Origin: Physcomitrium patens
Taxonomy: Eukaryota; Streptophyta; Bryopsida; Funariales; Funariaceae
Length of the DNA: 64,000 bases
Reading direction: 5' to 3'
Assembly: GCF_000002425.4 (NCBI RefSeq)
Contig: NC_037269.1
Location: 12,363,290 to 12,427,289, forward strand
Shown: positions 1 through 12,600 of the stretch, one piece after another
Numbering within the stretch: the stretch's first letter is position 1
Layout: each line of letters starts with the position of its first letter
Position numbers and translations under genes: made by a program
Notes under the pieces: model-generated
What the model was told of the DNA's origin: nothing
Databases searched by the model: none
The model's input: the letters and a program-made list of their open reading frames with translations, nothing else

Positions 1-2040
1 GCCATTTTGCCACCAAAAGTTCCCATGCATTACTAGACATGTTTCAGCAGAATTTGGTGGGTACCAGATCAGATTTTCAAAGGCTCTTCGATGTTCTTTT
101 ACTTCACAGCCCCATAATCCTCACTAAGCACAGACAACAAAAACCACTCACCCCTCAAGCTCTGAAAGCTGACATCCAAATAGCTTCTTAGTGCCCCTGA
201 AAAATGAAGACATTGGAAAACTTTCCTTGCATTTGAACACCCCACACATACCAGATCACCCCAATTAAAGTTTTACATTGCCAATGATGGACAGAAATGC
301 AAATTCTAAACACAGTATTTGAATTAGTAAATCCACAACTGTGTAAATTCTTTGAAGAATCATCTTCAATTTGCTTTTGCAGAACTATTGACATTCCAAC
401 TAGTAAATGATTATTCCTTCTTGTAGGTTCATATCCATAGTGTTAAGTCTAGACAAAGGTTTCTACTAAGCTTGTTGTCTTAAAGTTTGGATGTAGTAGA
501 TGGGAGGCAAAACCCTTTTATTAATAAGTATCCATGTTATTAGTTGGACATGTGCCAAAGAGTCTATTGGGTACAACAAAGATATGTCACAATGTTGCAT
601 CAGTTGCTAAATCCAATTGGATGTATTTGGTTTAGTTTGGTGCAGTGATTTTTCCATCCATTTAGATTTTTTTGTGAGTTGACTTTGTTAACATCAACTA
701 AGGTTTGAATACTTAGGTGGAAGAATCCCTTCTTGATAGAGAGTGTGTTGGTTGTACATTTGTATTTGGTTCAAATTACATACTTTGTGATTGGTTTGTA
801 GCACTTGATATGTTGTGTGTAACAATCTTTGTTTTTATGACAAATAGTTCATTATGTTCAAGATGTTGTGGATTCAAACTAGGATGATGGTAATAGATTA
901 TACGTGTTACATGTATTTATTTATCTCACCAATGTTTTATAGTTGTGAGATGTGATATCTCCTTTTGGGCTACCCTTACACTACCAACTTAAGTGAGTAT
1001 GTTGAAATTTTTTGAACTTGACAAACTCTTCACTTGGATAAATATCTACTATAAATATTTATTCTCTTTGATTTTAGTTTGGAGGTAGTTCCTTCCTAAC
1101 CATTATTAACTTTTACATTTGATACATTCTCATGTGAATATTATTGCCAAATTGTTTCACTACCTCATGTAAAGTATCATCATTGTGTATTAATTTAATA
1201 TAACCTCTATTTATTTACATGGGCTCTGTCAAAACAAACAATATATTTTGTTTGAAAGTAAATGCATGCTATTGCTCTTTGTAAAAATTATTTAAAATCT
1301 TTTATAATTATGTAAAATCAGTACAAGTAAAATCAAGTATCAATACAAGTACAATGAGTACAAGTAAATGAGATATTAATTTGTATCAATCAATAATTGT
1401 AGGAGAGATAAATTAATAAATAAATTACCAGTGAATTGGTACATGCTGAAATTACATTTATGCATGAATATTATGTATCAGCATTACACATTAGTGAAAA
1501 TTGCATCAATAATATGAGTTTCTTATCATTATTAAATTAGTGTAAAGTTATTGTATAATATGTTTGAAAATATTCATTTAATTAATATGAAGTTTTGAAC
1601 TATTTATATATATATATATCTTGATTTTTTTGAAAATCATACAATAAGAGTCACCTTTCAATTACAAAGCAGGGAGTTTTTAATCTGAGTTCAAGATAAC
1701 TAAAATTAATAAATGTATAAATCACAACTGTAAAACAATTTGCTAAATACATAGCAATATCAACAAACTTAGTGTCGACTGACTTTGGATCATGAAAGGT
1801 GTTACTTCTTGACGCTAACATGATGTACAAAGAAGTTACAATCATGATGTGCATGGATCTGAATCAAGTTCATAAAAAATAGAAATTGCATACACGTTAA
1901 AAGTTATTAGTCAAAAGTGTTTCATCATTTGGAATCCTGCTCTTTAATTAGAAAATAAAAAAGATAATTTCTTCTGTTGATGTTGTTTCGCCAGATCCAA
2001 TTTACTTCAGCAGGTTGTAGCAGCTGCCTTTCGTAGAATA
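1..2040. other. AT-rich intergenic DNA, no gene recognised
   Basis: This stretch has only short open frames with no recognisable domain and no matching neighbour frame. It holds scattered simple AT tracts, including a short TA run near 1604-1618. No LTR ends or element coding motifs were recognised here. It lies beyond the 3' end of the eIFiso4G gene on the minus strand. Confidence 0.5.
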
Positions 2041-2775
2041 AAATTTATACGGCATGAAGAAACAGAAAGGTCCTATTCTGTTAGTTCAATCACAAAACTT
2101 TCATTTCATTCTTCAGAGCTCAAGTTTTTTTTTCATCATGAACTACGAATACAAAACTTGCACATGCCCAATGAATACACAAGACCAAATAAATCAATTT
2201 CACGACTCATACTTGACAGTAGACTCAAACAAATAATTTATACTTGTGATTTGAAGTGAGCAAAAAAAGAAACAGAAACGGACATCCACTAACACTCCAG
2301 ATCACTCACAAGAGACTTCGAATATAAGAATATCTACGGTGCATAGGGATGATACAACCTCACTACCAAAAGACAATCACCCAGTGAAAGACATTCTACA
2401 TTGTCACCAAGTAAGTCACGGGTAACTTCGCCTTTACACATCATGAATCGCCGCATGAAATTCGAGAGAAGGCCATCACGCAAAACATGCCACTTGTCGT
2501 AATCAACTATTGCCAAATCATAATTTAAACAAGCTTGAACACGCCAAGTACAATCTATAACTCAGTGCAAAAAGAAGTTTCGCAGGTCTCAAAAAGTAGA
2601 GACGAGACAGAACTTACATCCATAGAATACTCCAGGATATGTGCACATCCTCCTGCAAATTTAGGAAAAATCCCTACCTCGAAGAGTCTTGAAACGTAAC
2701 AGAAGGATATAACCGACGACAGTCATCCGCATAACCATGTGTCAATAATACCCAAATCACGAAATATACTATCAC
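2041..2775 (-). other. Probable 3' untranslated and downstream region of eIFiso4G
   Basis: This is the DNA immediately downstream of the eIFiso4G stop codon on the minus strand. It is more balanced in base content than the flanks, which fits a transcribed 3' tail. No canonical AATAAA signal was seen in the sense orientation, so the 3' end cannot be placed. Short open frames here show no family features. Confidence 0.3.
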
Positions 2776-5367
2776 TCAACCTAACAACTTCGCAATGTCG
2801 CCCTCCACTGTCACACTCAACAGTCCCTCCTTGTCCACCGAAGCCTTCCGACACACCTCACCCACCTGCGCCTCGTTCTCCTTCAACTTGTCCACCACAG
2901 CCTTCAACACATCCTTCTGTAGAAACTCGTCCTCCATCTTCGCTGCAGCTTCCTGCATCAACCGAACCTCCGACGCTTCCGACAAAATCAGACCTGCTAT
3001 CATGCCTCCTAACTGCTTCGGGGCCAATGGCGCATCCATCGCCATGTCCTCAAGCCCCTCCGCCACCATCACCACACCTCCCCGCAAGTCCTCGCTCGAT
3101 ACCACTCCCTTCGACTGCAAGTGCACCAACAGTTTCAGCACCAACCCGCACTCCTTCTCTCGCATCTCCAGCGCAGTCGAAATCGCGATCCTCACAAACT
3201 CCGGATGGAAACTCGGCTTCTTCAACTCTTGTACGCACAGCAGTGCCTCGTTCAGATCCACGATAGAAAAGTACTCCTTCAGCAGCGACTCTGACTTCTT
3301 CGTCAGCTCTGCAGACGGGGGCCCAGCCGCAGCCACAGGTGCTTCAGCCGCAGGTGCTGGACGTGCTACTTCCTTCACTGGCTCCGACACCTTCGCTGCC
3401 TCCACCGTTGGCTTCGCGGGTGCATTACCAAGCAATGCACTTGGTTTGCCCATGAAACCAAATCCACCACTGCCCTGTGGAAGAACCCTGGCACCCATCG
3501 AGCTCGACCGCATCGATGGAGAACCATATCGCCCCTGAGCACCACCCATTGCTCCCATTCCTCCACCCATCGGACCGCCCATCCCACCGAAACCCCCTGC
3601 TCCTGGCATCGGAAGAACCCCAGAGCTGTCTTTCCTGCTCCTCCTTCCCACGCTCACCGTCTCCCACCCGTCCGCCTCCAATCCTGACCCCATGATGCTC
3701 CCCATCGTCGGAACCCCTTGCATCCCCCCCCCTGCTCCTGGCATTCCAGGCATTCCTGGCATTCCCCCTCCTGCTCCAGGCATTCCCGGCATCCCGGGCA
3801 TTCCTGGCATCATACCTCCGGCCCCTGGCATGAACCCGGGCATCGCTGCTCTCCCGTTTCGAAGTGCCATCATCCCCGGTCGTAGCCCCAATTTCGCTTC
3901 CGCATCCGCGTGAATCTCGCTGATCGTCTTCGCCTTAATCTCCTCTCGCCTAGGCACCCACTTGTTCGACCTCAGGTCCAGGATGTCGCGCACCATGAAC
4001 CGGATTCGGGACGCCAGGCTCCTGCTGTCTCCGATCACCCTCAGCCGGGCGAAGTACGTGTCGAACGCCATCCTCGACTTCGCACTCTCCTCCAGCTGCT
4101 TCCCCACCGTCGTGAACAGGTGGCACAGAGCCTCCACGTTCTCCTCCGCCGGTATTCCCTTCGGGTCCTGCCCCAGCAGCTCCTGGATGCAAGCGTGCAC
4201 GATCTTCTCCGGCAACATCTTCTGCTTGAACAGCTCACCAATCAGCTTGATGTTCCCCAAAGTCCGCAGCTTCACCTTCTTCTCCTTCTCCGCGCGCTCC
4301 ACTGCCTGCTCCGCCTTCGTCATCTTCTTAATCTCCTCGCGCATCGCGTCCGCGCCTTCGAACTCCTCCTGGCACGTGTTCAGCAGCACTCGCCTGAACG
4401 TTATCGGCTTGTCCCCGGCCTGTTCGCTCGGAAACTCCGGCAGCTCCTTGCTCAACTGCTCGCACAGCCGCGCGTACATGGCGCAGAACGTCGGCTCCAA
4501 CACTGCTTTGTCGAAGATCAGCGAAATCACGCCCTGCAATATCTCAGCCGAGCTGATTCCGGCCTCCATCATCTGCTCCGCCAACACATCGTACTTCTCG
4601 GGCGTCAGCTTGTTCAAAATGCCCTTCACCGTCCGGTAAACCTTCTCCTTTTCGGACTGGGCTCCCCTTCGAGCTGACCACGGATTGGCGGCCTTGACAA
4701 TTGCAGGAAGAGGCCCCGAGGGTGCGTTCTCCTGCTGACGCTGGCCCTGGGAAGAATTTGACTGCTCGCGAGCACCCCGATTGTCATTCCTATCATTCCT
4801 CTCGCTCCTTTCATTTCTATCATTACGCTGCTTGTAGCTTCTATCCCTCTGCAGCTCTCGAGACGAGGATCTATCCTCCTGCACTGGAGCAGGCGCAGGG
4901 AGCGGAGCTCGAGCTTTCCAATCCCTGGTGTCGGGCTCAGCGGCTCTGGGCGTCGGCGGCAATGGCGAATCCCTAGGTTCTCTCCTGCTCCAGTCGTCGT
5001 CCAGACCAACGCTATAGAGCAACCCATCAATCCCTGAGCTCACCAGCTCCTCCGGTGCCTCCGTGCACGCATCCTTGAACTGCAGCAGCTCATCCCTGGT
5101 GTACCGGATCCTGTCGCGGGAGCTCCTGGAAGACCTAGCTTCCGGAGGCGTCCTGAAAAACCTTGGCGCATTAGGGTTTCCCACACCTTCTTCTTGATAC
5201 GCAACCCTCTGACCACCGCTACCACTCTGCTGCTGGCTGCCACTCAAGCTGGTCCCTCCGGCAAAAGGCCGAAACACGACTGACCTACCTCCACCTGGTC
5301 GCAGCGACACAGACGGCGTAAGCGTCGACGTCGAGGAGGCGGTGTGTGCGGCAGCATCCATACTCAT
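2776..5367 (-). CDS. eIFiso4G: Eukaryotic translation initiation factor iso4G (eIFiso4G)
   Basis: The 863-residue protein is the scaffold subunit of plant cap-binding complex eIFiso4F; in the cytoplasm it joins cap-binding eIFiso4E to eIF4A and eIF3 to recruit ribosomes. A short N-terminal region carries the eIF4E-binding motif YTRDELL at residues 89-95. An Arg/Asn/Asp/Ser-rich low-complexity stretch (about 165-215) precedes a MIF4G domain at about 241-470. A linker has Met-Pro-Gly repeats (about 510-548) and a DGWETV motif (566-571), then an MA3 domain at about 687-800. The protein ends soon after MA3 with no extra HEAT domain, as in eIFiso4G rather than full eIF4G; length is near the 780-790 of flowering-plant homologues. 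The start is supported by an in-frame TAG three codons upstream; a second ATG at codon 3 has the stronger context (A at -3, G at +4). The coding region is uninterrupted, whereas flowering-plant homologues usually have introns (from memory). It is clearly GC-rich in an AT-rich setting. Confidence 0.93.
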   Translation of the reverse strand: MSMDAAAHTASSTSTLTPSVSLRPGGGRSVVFRPFAGGTSLSGSQQQSGSGGQRVAYQEEGVGNPNAPRFFRTPPEARSSRSSRDRIRYTRDELLQFKDACTEAPEELVSSGIDGLLYSVGLDDDWSRREPRDSPLPPTPRAAEPDTRDWKARAPLPAPAPVQEDRSSSRELQRDRSYKQRNDRNERSERNDRNDNRGAREQSNSSQGQRQQENAPSGPLPAIVKAANPWSARRGAQSEKEKVYRTVKGILNKLTPEKYDVLAEQMMEAGISSAEILQGVISLIFDKAVLEPTFCAMYARLCEQLSKELPEFPSEQAGDKPITFRRVLLNTCQEEFEGADAMREEIKKMTKAEQAVERAEKEKKVKLRTLGNIKLIGELFKQKMLPEKIVHACIQELLGQDPKGIPAEENVEALCHLFTTVGKQLEESAKSRMAFDTYFARLRVIGDSRSLASRIRFMVRDILDLRSNKWVPRREEIKAKTISEIHADAEAKLGLRPGMMALRNGRAAMPGFMPGAGGMMPGMPGMPGMPGAGGGMPGMPGMPGAGGGMQGVPTMGSIMGSGLEADGWETVSVGRRSRKDSSGVLPMPGAGGFGGMGGPMGGGMGAMGGAQGRYGSPSMRSSSMGARVLPQGSGGFGFMGKPSALLGNAPAKPTVEAAKVSEPVKEVARPAPAAEAPVAAAGPPSAELTKKSESLLKEYFSIVDLNEALLCVQELKKPSFHPEFVRIAISTALEMREKECGLVLKLLVHLQSKGVVSSEDLRGGVVMVAEGLEDMAMDAPLAPKQLGGMIAGLILSEASEVRLMQEAAAKMEDEFLQKDVLKAVVDKLKENEAQVGEVCRKASVDKEGLLSVTVEGDIAKLLG

Positions 5368-5950
5368 AGCTCCCTAACAAATTCTATCTCGAATGCAAAA
5401 GCTCAAAAACCTTTCGAAACTCTCTCGGTCCCGTGAGTCTCCGGATGTCCTGTAACTTCCGGGCCCTTCGAGCTCCGACGGCGAGGCGAGCTCCGGAGCA
5501 CAGAACTGCTCGTAGGAAAGGGTCAGGCAGCCCAGCGGTGATGGCTCTAATTGGGGGCTGGCTGGCGGCCTGTTTGGGACCCCGCAAGGCACAAAAGCCT
5601 TTCTCCCTCTGGCTTACGATGGCACTCCACTAGGAGTGAATTGTCTATCCTGCCGCGAATTCGCACTCTGCACCAGGGTCTCGATCCAACCAACAGATTG
5701 GGCTCCAGCCCACCCTCCGACGAATGAATGTTTCCGGCACCCGCCCCAACTTCGTTCGCGAATTTTCATCTACCTCATCCGCTCGTGTCTCCTCTGTTGA
5801 CCTAATTTTTTCCCTCGCCCGCATTTGCTCGTTTTTTCTAAACCACTTTCACACCGCCGCATGCTGGACCTCTAAATCTCCTCAGTTGGGTGTTACCAGT
5901 CCATGGCAAAGTCGATGTAAAGTATTAGAATGGCTCTCGCTTGGTTGATA
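5368..5950 (-). promoter_or_regulatory. GC-rich 5' leader and proximal promoter of eIFiso4G
   Basis: GC- and CpG-rich DNA continues upstream of the start codon to about 5930 and then changes sharply to AT-rich spacer. This is consistent with a transcribed leader plus an unmethylated proximal promoter. No convincing TATA box or transcription start could be assigned. The longest frames in this stretch begin at non-ATG codons, apart from a 51-codon ATG frame listed separately. Confidence 0.45.
5614..5769 (-). other. Candidate upstream ORF in the eIFiso4G leader (51 codons)
   Basis: On the minus strand an ATG at 5767-5769 opens a frame of 51 codons ending in TAA at 5614-5616, about 250 nt before the eIFiso4G start. 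A second ATG just upstream opens only a two-codon frame. If the transcript starts upstream of 5770, both would be read before the main frame and could reduce or regulate eIFiso4G translation. The peptide has no recognised motif. Whether the leader reaches this far is unknown. Confidence 0.25.
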
Positions 5951-6774
5951 AGTTCTTCGGTTGTGTGCATTGTGCTGAATGAATGTCTTAGTGGATTTAT
6001 ATTTTATTTTATTTTATTTTTGGTCAAAGCTGTAGAAATTGAGGATTAGAACTTTAACAACATTTTTATATTCTTCACAGAAAAATTCATAATAAAAACT
6101 TTACAGTTTCTTTTTTAAAAGGCACTCATAGTACATGTAAGTGGGATAGTGGAAAATATCAAATCAATAAAATGAATAAGGTCCTTCATATGTAAGATTC
6201 ATGTGCTATGATTTAAATCAATAATTTCGAAATATAACTATAGCATTATAGTAAAAATATATAATATTAACAATAATAATAAAACATACAAAGATTAAAA
6301 AATATGTATCTAGATTTAGTGAAATGATATTTTTTTCAGTAAGAAGATGTTTTTGTAAAAATCTTACTAGAGACTTTTTAAAGAAAATCTTTTAAAAAAA
6401 AAAAAAAAAAAAAAACTAAAACCATTCTGAAATAATCCATTAAATGGGCATTTTAAAGTTTAAAATCTAATGTAAAAATATTTTAGGATTACTTTATTTT
6501 TATAACAAAAAAAATGCAAAACATTATCAATTACAATGCAGGTTTAAAAGTGGAAAAAAAAATATTATTAAAAATCAAAAAAAAGGAATAAAGAAAAATG
6601 CACTTTATTTACACAAAAACTTGTAAAAGGTGGAAGAAAAATAAATTCATATTTTTAAATTCCAAAAATAAGTTTTATTAATGAATATTTTATAAATTTA
6701 ATAAAGTTTTATATATAAGATAAAAATAAATAACTAAAAAATATCAATAAAATAAAAATATGATAAATTCAACT

Positions 6775-6816
<42 letters not shown>

Positions 6817-8728
6817 ATATATAATCCTTATAAAAATAAATTACTACATGCATTGAGTCATTTTTTTTAATAATGAGATTTCATATTTTTTAAATTAATT
6901 TGTAAAAAATGATAAATATGGCAAGAAAAAAATTATTTATTTTTAATTTAACTTTTAGATTTTTTTGGATAAGTAATTTTTTTAATAATAAATACTATTG
7001 TATTATGCATGTATAATAATTTTCTAAGACTATTTTAATCTAAGTTTATAATTTTGCATAATCTTATATGTTTGTATTGATTAAGTATATTTTATTTATA
7101 TGATTTTAATCTATTATTAGTAAATAAAATTAATTAATTTAATATTATGGTAAAATTAAATTTATATATTTTTTAAATTTAAAAAATCTAAAAATATATA
7201 TGATTATAATTTTTTTAAAAATAAAAATAACATTATTAAGTACAAAATTACTACAAAAACTTGAATGAAGGTTGGAATATAATAAAAGTATTTAAAAGAA
7301 TTGAAATAGCTTTAGACTTACATCCATATATGTAATAGATGTCCATATTACTTCAATAAATAGAAATTAACAAATATAAGTAGATAAATATATTTCAAAG
7401 ATAATTTATTTTTTAAAAATATTTATAAAATATTTTTAGACTTAAATTAGATATTTATACTTTTATAGATACCTACTTAGTTAACAAAACTTATTTTACA
7501 ATTTTCATACTTTTAAGAAATTACATTTGAATCAACTTACAACTTGATGCTTTGTTACATTACCACATGTTGTTAACTAAATTTATTGGTGATTTAAAAT
7601 AAATACCAATCATATGTAGCCACAAAAAAATTCTAGATTAAATAAAAAAATAGTATGTAATTAAAGAATAATATTCTCAAGCTCCTATTATATCTCAATA
7701 GGACTAGTCTTGCATCACAAATCAAATAAATAAAAAGAAACTTATGAATAAGGCTTTATCTCCAACATTTCAACAATCCACTCTACATACAAGACTTAAG
7801 AAGAATAAAAGAGAAGAAAAACAACCAAGGATTTGTTCTAACAAATTAGCCTCAAAATATCTCTTTTTATAACTTTTTAAAATTAGATATTAATAGTCTA
7901 GTCATATTTAGGCTAAATTAATCTTTAATACTTTCTTATTATTAGAACCAACTTATTCTAGGCTAAAAGAAGATATTTAACTATCACATCATAAAATGAT
8001 ATAACAACTACCATATTACCATATGTTGCTGAAAAAATTTATCATTAGTTCAAAAAACATATCAATCATGTGTAGCTACATGAGAAATATACCTTAAATA
8101 AGATAATAGTGCATAGCCAAACAATTGCTTCTTTAGTTGAATATTATATCTATACAATTCAACTAACAAAAAAAAAAAAAAAAAAAAAAACTCTAAAAAT
8201 TCAAATATTTTTTTTAATATACTATACATATAATATATTGTAGAAGAAGTCTATTAAATAGGCTCTTGATTGTTTGAAGGCTTCAACCACATCATCATTG
8301 AAGAAATAAATTGGAAGTAATTAATTTCTATCTTTAATAGCTTCTATTATAGATTTTTATAATTGATTTCTATTTAAGTTTTAAAATCAAGTTCTACCAT
8401 TCATACTTCTATTTGTAATATCAAAATAATAAACATGCCCTTCATCTATAAATAAAATAAATACCACTACCTATTCAAAGATATAAAATTCATTAGTACT
8501 TATATTATAGACAAACTCAATATTCTTTAAAAGAATTGACTAAAAATAGTCAAAGACTTACTATATATCAATATTATTAACACAAATTATAAAAAAAACC
8601 TAGTAGCTACATATATGTACTTTTTACATACAAAATAACAAAGTCCAAATGGAATAAATATTAAATTTAGATATATAGTTTTTTAATAAAAAATTAATAA
8701 GAACAGACTTATTTATATTATATCTATA
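5951..8728. other. AT-rich spacer with homopolymers and a local duplication
   Basis: No gene was recognised. The stretch includes a TATTT-type repeat near 6000-6020, a run of about 22 A near 6391-6415, a TA microsatellite near 6777-6812 and another A run near 8168-8190. Two segments near 7550-7670 and 7995-8115 resemble each other in direct orientation (both contain a CATATGT-like and an ATCATRTGTAGC-like block), so an old local duplication or two copies of a repeat are likely. Confidence 0.5.
6777..6813. repeat. TA dinucleotide microsatellite
   Basis: A nearly uninterrupted TA repeat of about 18 units, flanked by further AT-only sequence. It lies in gene-free spacer. Confidence 0.9.
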
Positions 8729-9040
8729 TATCAAGGACATAAAGCTTGAAGAGAGAAATCTTCAATACACTCTTGTGACACTGAAAAGAACTAGAAAGTC
8801 ACTCAAAGATGATATATTATTGAACTAGAATGGTTATTGCTAAAAACATGAAGACTAGAAAATCTTAAAATAAGACTAAGGATTTGAAAGGTATTGATAA
8901 GAGTAAAAAAGGCTTCATTCTTGCCTCTATATATATATTTTAAATAGGAGCTATATAACAATATCCTATAGGACCTCCAAAATGTTGCTATATTACATGT
9001 TTTTCTATTTGAGAATGTACCAATCATTTGGCTATGGAAG
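8729..9040 (-). repeat. Partial LTR of the G2/G3 Gypsy family
   Basis: The sequence starts at TATCAAGGAC, equivalent to the inner end (TGTCAAGGAC on the plus strand) of the G3 LTR. It follows the solo LTR at 49115-49428 in reverse complement through the blocks 'cttcaatacactctt', 'gaatggttattgct' and 'cctataggacctccaaaatg'. No internal Gypsy sequence adjoins it, so it is an isolated, old LTR remnant. Confidence 0.75.
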
Positions 9041-9049
9041 GTGAGATTG

Positions 9050-10109
9050 TATTTTACAAGTATCCAGAAATCTTAATATGTTTCATCTTTATAAGAAGAA
9101 TTTAATTTGAATTTCAATTCAAAAGTACTTAAATCCAATACAAATTATTAAAAAATACTCTTATTAATAATCTCAATCATACATAAATTCCAATTACCTT
9201 GTTACTTTCATAATTGGATAATTTTGAATTTTCTTTGTAAACCTTAATCTTAATCAGTAAGATTTAGCAAAGTTGTAGCTCTTAATCTAACCATTCACTT
9301 GAAGAATTTTTTTGCATAAAAATGCCACTATAAGTCTTTTATGTGTTAAAAAATAATTTATTCCAATTCAACTTACAAATTGTGAGAAAACACCTAAAAA
9401 CCACATTGATGTTACTTGGTTGCCAAATTGAAATTTGACACAAATGTCCGAATATTAAATTCTCCTCCAACTATTAACTTCAATTCAAAATTGGTATATA
9501 GCTTGATCTTCAAGTTCTCTAATACCATGCCAAATTTTACCTTAATCTGATTAGTAGATCTTTAGATATGATAGAAATCCTATCCAACCTCAAACTACCA
9601 CCTTCTAATATCTTCTTATATCAAAACCCAAATATCTCTCAATTGCACTATTAGATTAATATGTAATTTTATACACTTAGCACATCTAATCAATCAAGTA
9701 CTCTCAAATTTTGAACTATAGATGTAAAATCAATTGCACAAACTAGTTAAGAGTGCTAGCTCTAATTATATTACATAAATCTCAAATCATGGATATAAAC
9801 CCTTACTTTGAACAATAATTGCAAAGTCATTCCAAATCCCACAAAAATAAGCCTAAATTTTTTTAAAAAAGATTTAAGCTAGCTTTGTAATTCTAATCGT
9901 TGATCTTCAAATATCTCTCTATTTTACCCTAGGTTCTTGTTTTAGTGGCTAGAGGTCTAATTTTGATCCTATCTCACAAACAATCAACCTTGGGATATCA
10001 ATCTAACATATTCTAGGGATTTTTGAGCCCAATCCTACCTTCAACTTAATCTTAGTATCAACTATGCTAATTCTTTATTTCTTTTAACCTGATTTTACTA
10101 ATTTATCAT
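9050..10109 (-). repeat. E-family repeat fragment (E4), minus strand
   Basis: The order of blocks follows the E2 copy at 50720-51610 in the same orientation: an early 'tttacaagtatc' block, 'atttcaatt..aaaag', a long pyrimidine-rich middle, and 'gctagct' followed by 'tgatct'. Similarity is old and patchy. The zinc-knuckle portion seen in E1 and E2 was not recognised. The fragment abuts the left LTR of Copia A. Confidence 0.6.
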
Positions 10110-10431
10110 TGAAGAAAAGAAGTCTAAAAGCTACAAATACTTAGTATCAACAAGGTTTGCACACAAAGAGAAGTGTAGAGTAAGATATCTCTTACTTTCA
10201 ACATCTTTTATTTAAAGGTGGAGTTTACATCCAAAATACATGGATTTCATCTATAAACATGTTCATCCTTCTAACTAAACCTAAATTCATCTTAACCTAG
10301 TTTCCACCTTAAAATCCTAGCTGTTACAATAATAACTTCTTTTAATCCTTTGCTGCCTTTTGACTATTAGCAACTTAATATGATTAATCTTTATGTGATC
10401 ATAACTAAGTAAGAGTTTGCTGATCTTTGCT
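10110..10431 (-). repeat. 3' LTR of Copia A
   Basis: This direct repeat of 15086-15408 runs from TGAAGAAAAG to about 10431, where similarity to the other LTR fades. It contains the family blocks 'aggtggagttta' and 'cttcttttaatcctttgct'. The inner end is uncertain by a few bases. Confidence 0.85.
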
Positions 10432-10689
10432 AATTTTTAAAAGGATTTCAATCCTAATATCTGTATCAACTCATGATGTCTATGCTTCACTAATACCTTT
10501 GTAAGCACATCAGCAAGTATGTCATTTGTAGCACAATACTTTATACCTATTATTCCATCTTTAATCTTCTCTCATATAAAATGATGTTGAATGTCAATGT
10601 GCTTGGTCTTTGAATGGTGTTTTAGATTCTTAACAAATACAAGATATCTTTGATTGTCACGCATAATTAGAGTTGTTTTTAATTGCTTT

Positions 10690-12600
10690 AGTCTAATATC
10701 TTCTAAGAGTTACCTCGTCCAACACTCCTCCATTGCACAATGACTTGCTTCCATGTACTTAGCCTCTATCGTTGATCTTATAATAATAGGTTGTGTCTTG
10801 CAATTCCATGAAATGGCTCCCATTCCAATGAAGAATACATATCATGTTGTGGATCTTCTATCATTTGTATCTTTAGTCCAATCTATATTACAATAATGTT
10901 ATAAATCAATGTTCTTACTACCAAAGTACAATTTGAAGTTCTTTGTACATTTTAAGTACCTTAATATCCTCTTTACCATTCTCCAATGCAACGGTCCAGC
11001 CTTAGATATGTGTTGGCTTACAATATTCATTGCATATACAAGATCCACTCTTGTAGCCACTATTACATACATGAGTGAGCCTATTGCTGCCTTATATAGA
11101 ATACTTTGCATCTTACCTTCAACTTGTATAAACTCCTCATTCGTGAACTTTATCAACTTCAAATTTACATCCAGGAGTGTTTCAATGAGCTTGTATTCCT
11201 CGATGTTGAATTATTTTAATACTTCTTCAATGTACTTGGTTTGGTTTATTATAATGGTCTTGTTACTACAATCTCTTACAAATTCTATTCCAAAGCTATA
11301 GTATAATTCTCTCAAATTATTCATCTCATATTCTTTTTTTAATTTGGCCTTCATTCAATCCATCTTTTTTATATTATTAGCCAAGATGATCAAATCATCA
11401 ATATAAAGGATTACAATCAGCAAGAACTCTTTTGATTGCATCATATATAATGAATGATCAGTCTCACTATTTACAAATCTTTTATTGACAAAAAAAATAT
11501 CAATTCATTGGTACTATGCCCTTGGTGATTGTTTCAATCTATATAAGGATTTTTTCAATTTGCACATAAGATGTTCTTTGCTTTATTATACAAATCCTTG
11601 AAGTTGGTGCATTTAAATGTCTTCTTGTAATTCTCTATTAAAAAAAGCCGTTTTTACATCTATTTGGTATATTTTCAAATCCATTGCTACTCCAATTGAT
11701 ACAATGGTCCTAATGGTGGTGAATTTGGTAATATGTGCACAAGTCTCATTAAAATCAATTCCAGCAACTTAAGAAGTATCTTTTGGAAATTAATCTTACC
11801 TTATGCCTCATTATCACATCCATTGCATTTCTTTTTGTCTTGAACACCTACTTACAAATAATACAAGATCGATTTGTTAGAAGAGGTGCCAATTTCCATA
11901 TACCATTGTTCACAAGAAATTGATACTTTTTTTCTATAGCCTTCTCTCATTTGATTGTATCTTCAGACTTCACAACATCACACAAAGACAATGGATCAAT
12001 AAGAAGAACAACATTTGCATGTTTTTGACTTACTTGAAAAAATATGTGATTTTTCTACTATTCACTACATTGCCTTCTTTCTCTCAAAAGATATCTCCTT
12101 TCACTTGTAAAAGAATATTCACTTTGTTGCACTTCATGTTCTTTTCCAACTTTCTTCTTTCTTAAACCTTGTTATTTCTCACTCAATGGTGGTATTTCTT
12201 CTCCTCCTCATCATCATAATCTTCAACATCTTCATTTCTTTCATTGCTAGTCCTAATAATTGTAAGAGCCTTCATCTTTTCAACTTTCTTTGGCTTTTCA
12301 TCTTCATCATTTTTATTGTCTTCATCTTCTTGTTTCTTTGTTGAATTGAAAGATGTGTCTACAAATACATCATTATTTCCACTTGGAACATCTTCAAGTA
12401 TTCACAAGCACTCTTGTGCTCTAAAAATTCATCACGAATTTTGATAATATTCTTGGTTTCTAAATACATTAGCCTATATGCCTTAATACCTTTACAACAA
12501 CCAAAAAATACACACTTTGTACCTTTTGCATCAAGTTTGGACCTTATACAATCTGATGTTTTTGAATATGCAATGCAATTAAAGGTTTTTATATGAAAAA
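10690..12600 (-). pseudogene. Copia A reverse transcriptase and RNase H region (fossil)
   Basis: Minus-strand frames here resemble the reverse transcriptase and RNase H of Copia B at 20478-21689. A clear block at 10899-11162 carries 'YKAAIGSLMYVI' and 'ATRVDLVYAMNIVSQH', matching Copia B around 21229-21390. The region is broken and has no expected function. Confidence 0.8.

Noticed and set aside
188-394. 68-codon minus-strand frame, and similar short frames at 1651-1854, 2054-2236 and 2334-2516
   Set aside because: They have no recognisable domain and are of a length expected by chance in this DNA.
2739-3538. Plus-strand open frames opposite eIFiso4G (also 3910-4677 and 3962-4639)
   Set aside because: They are antisense shadows of a GC-rich gene. 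They have no domains, and their Pro/Leu/Arg-rich composition follows from the complement of the real frame.
5374-5592. Minus-strand frames just upstream of eIFiso4G (72 and 67 codons)
   Set aside because: They begin with GTG and TTG rather than ATG, so they are poor upstream ORF candidates. An in-frame TAG three codons before the main start also excludes an N-terminal extension.
8803-9027. 74-codon minus-strand frame
   Set aside because: It lies within an LTR remnant of the G2/G3 family, which is non-coding.
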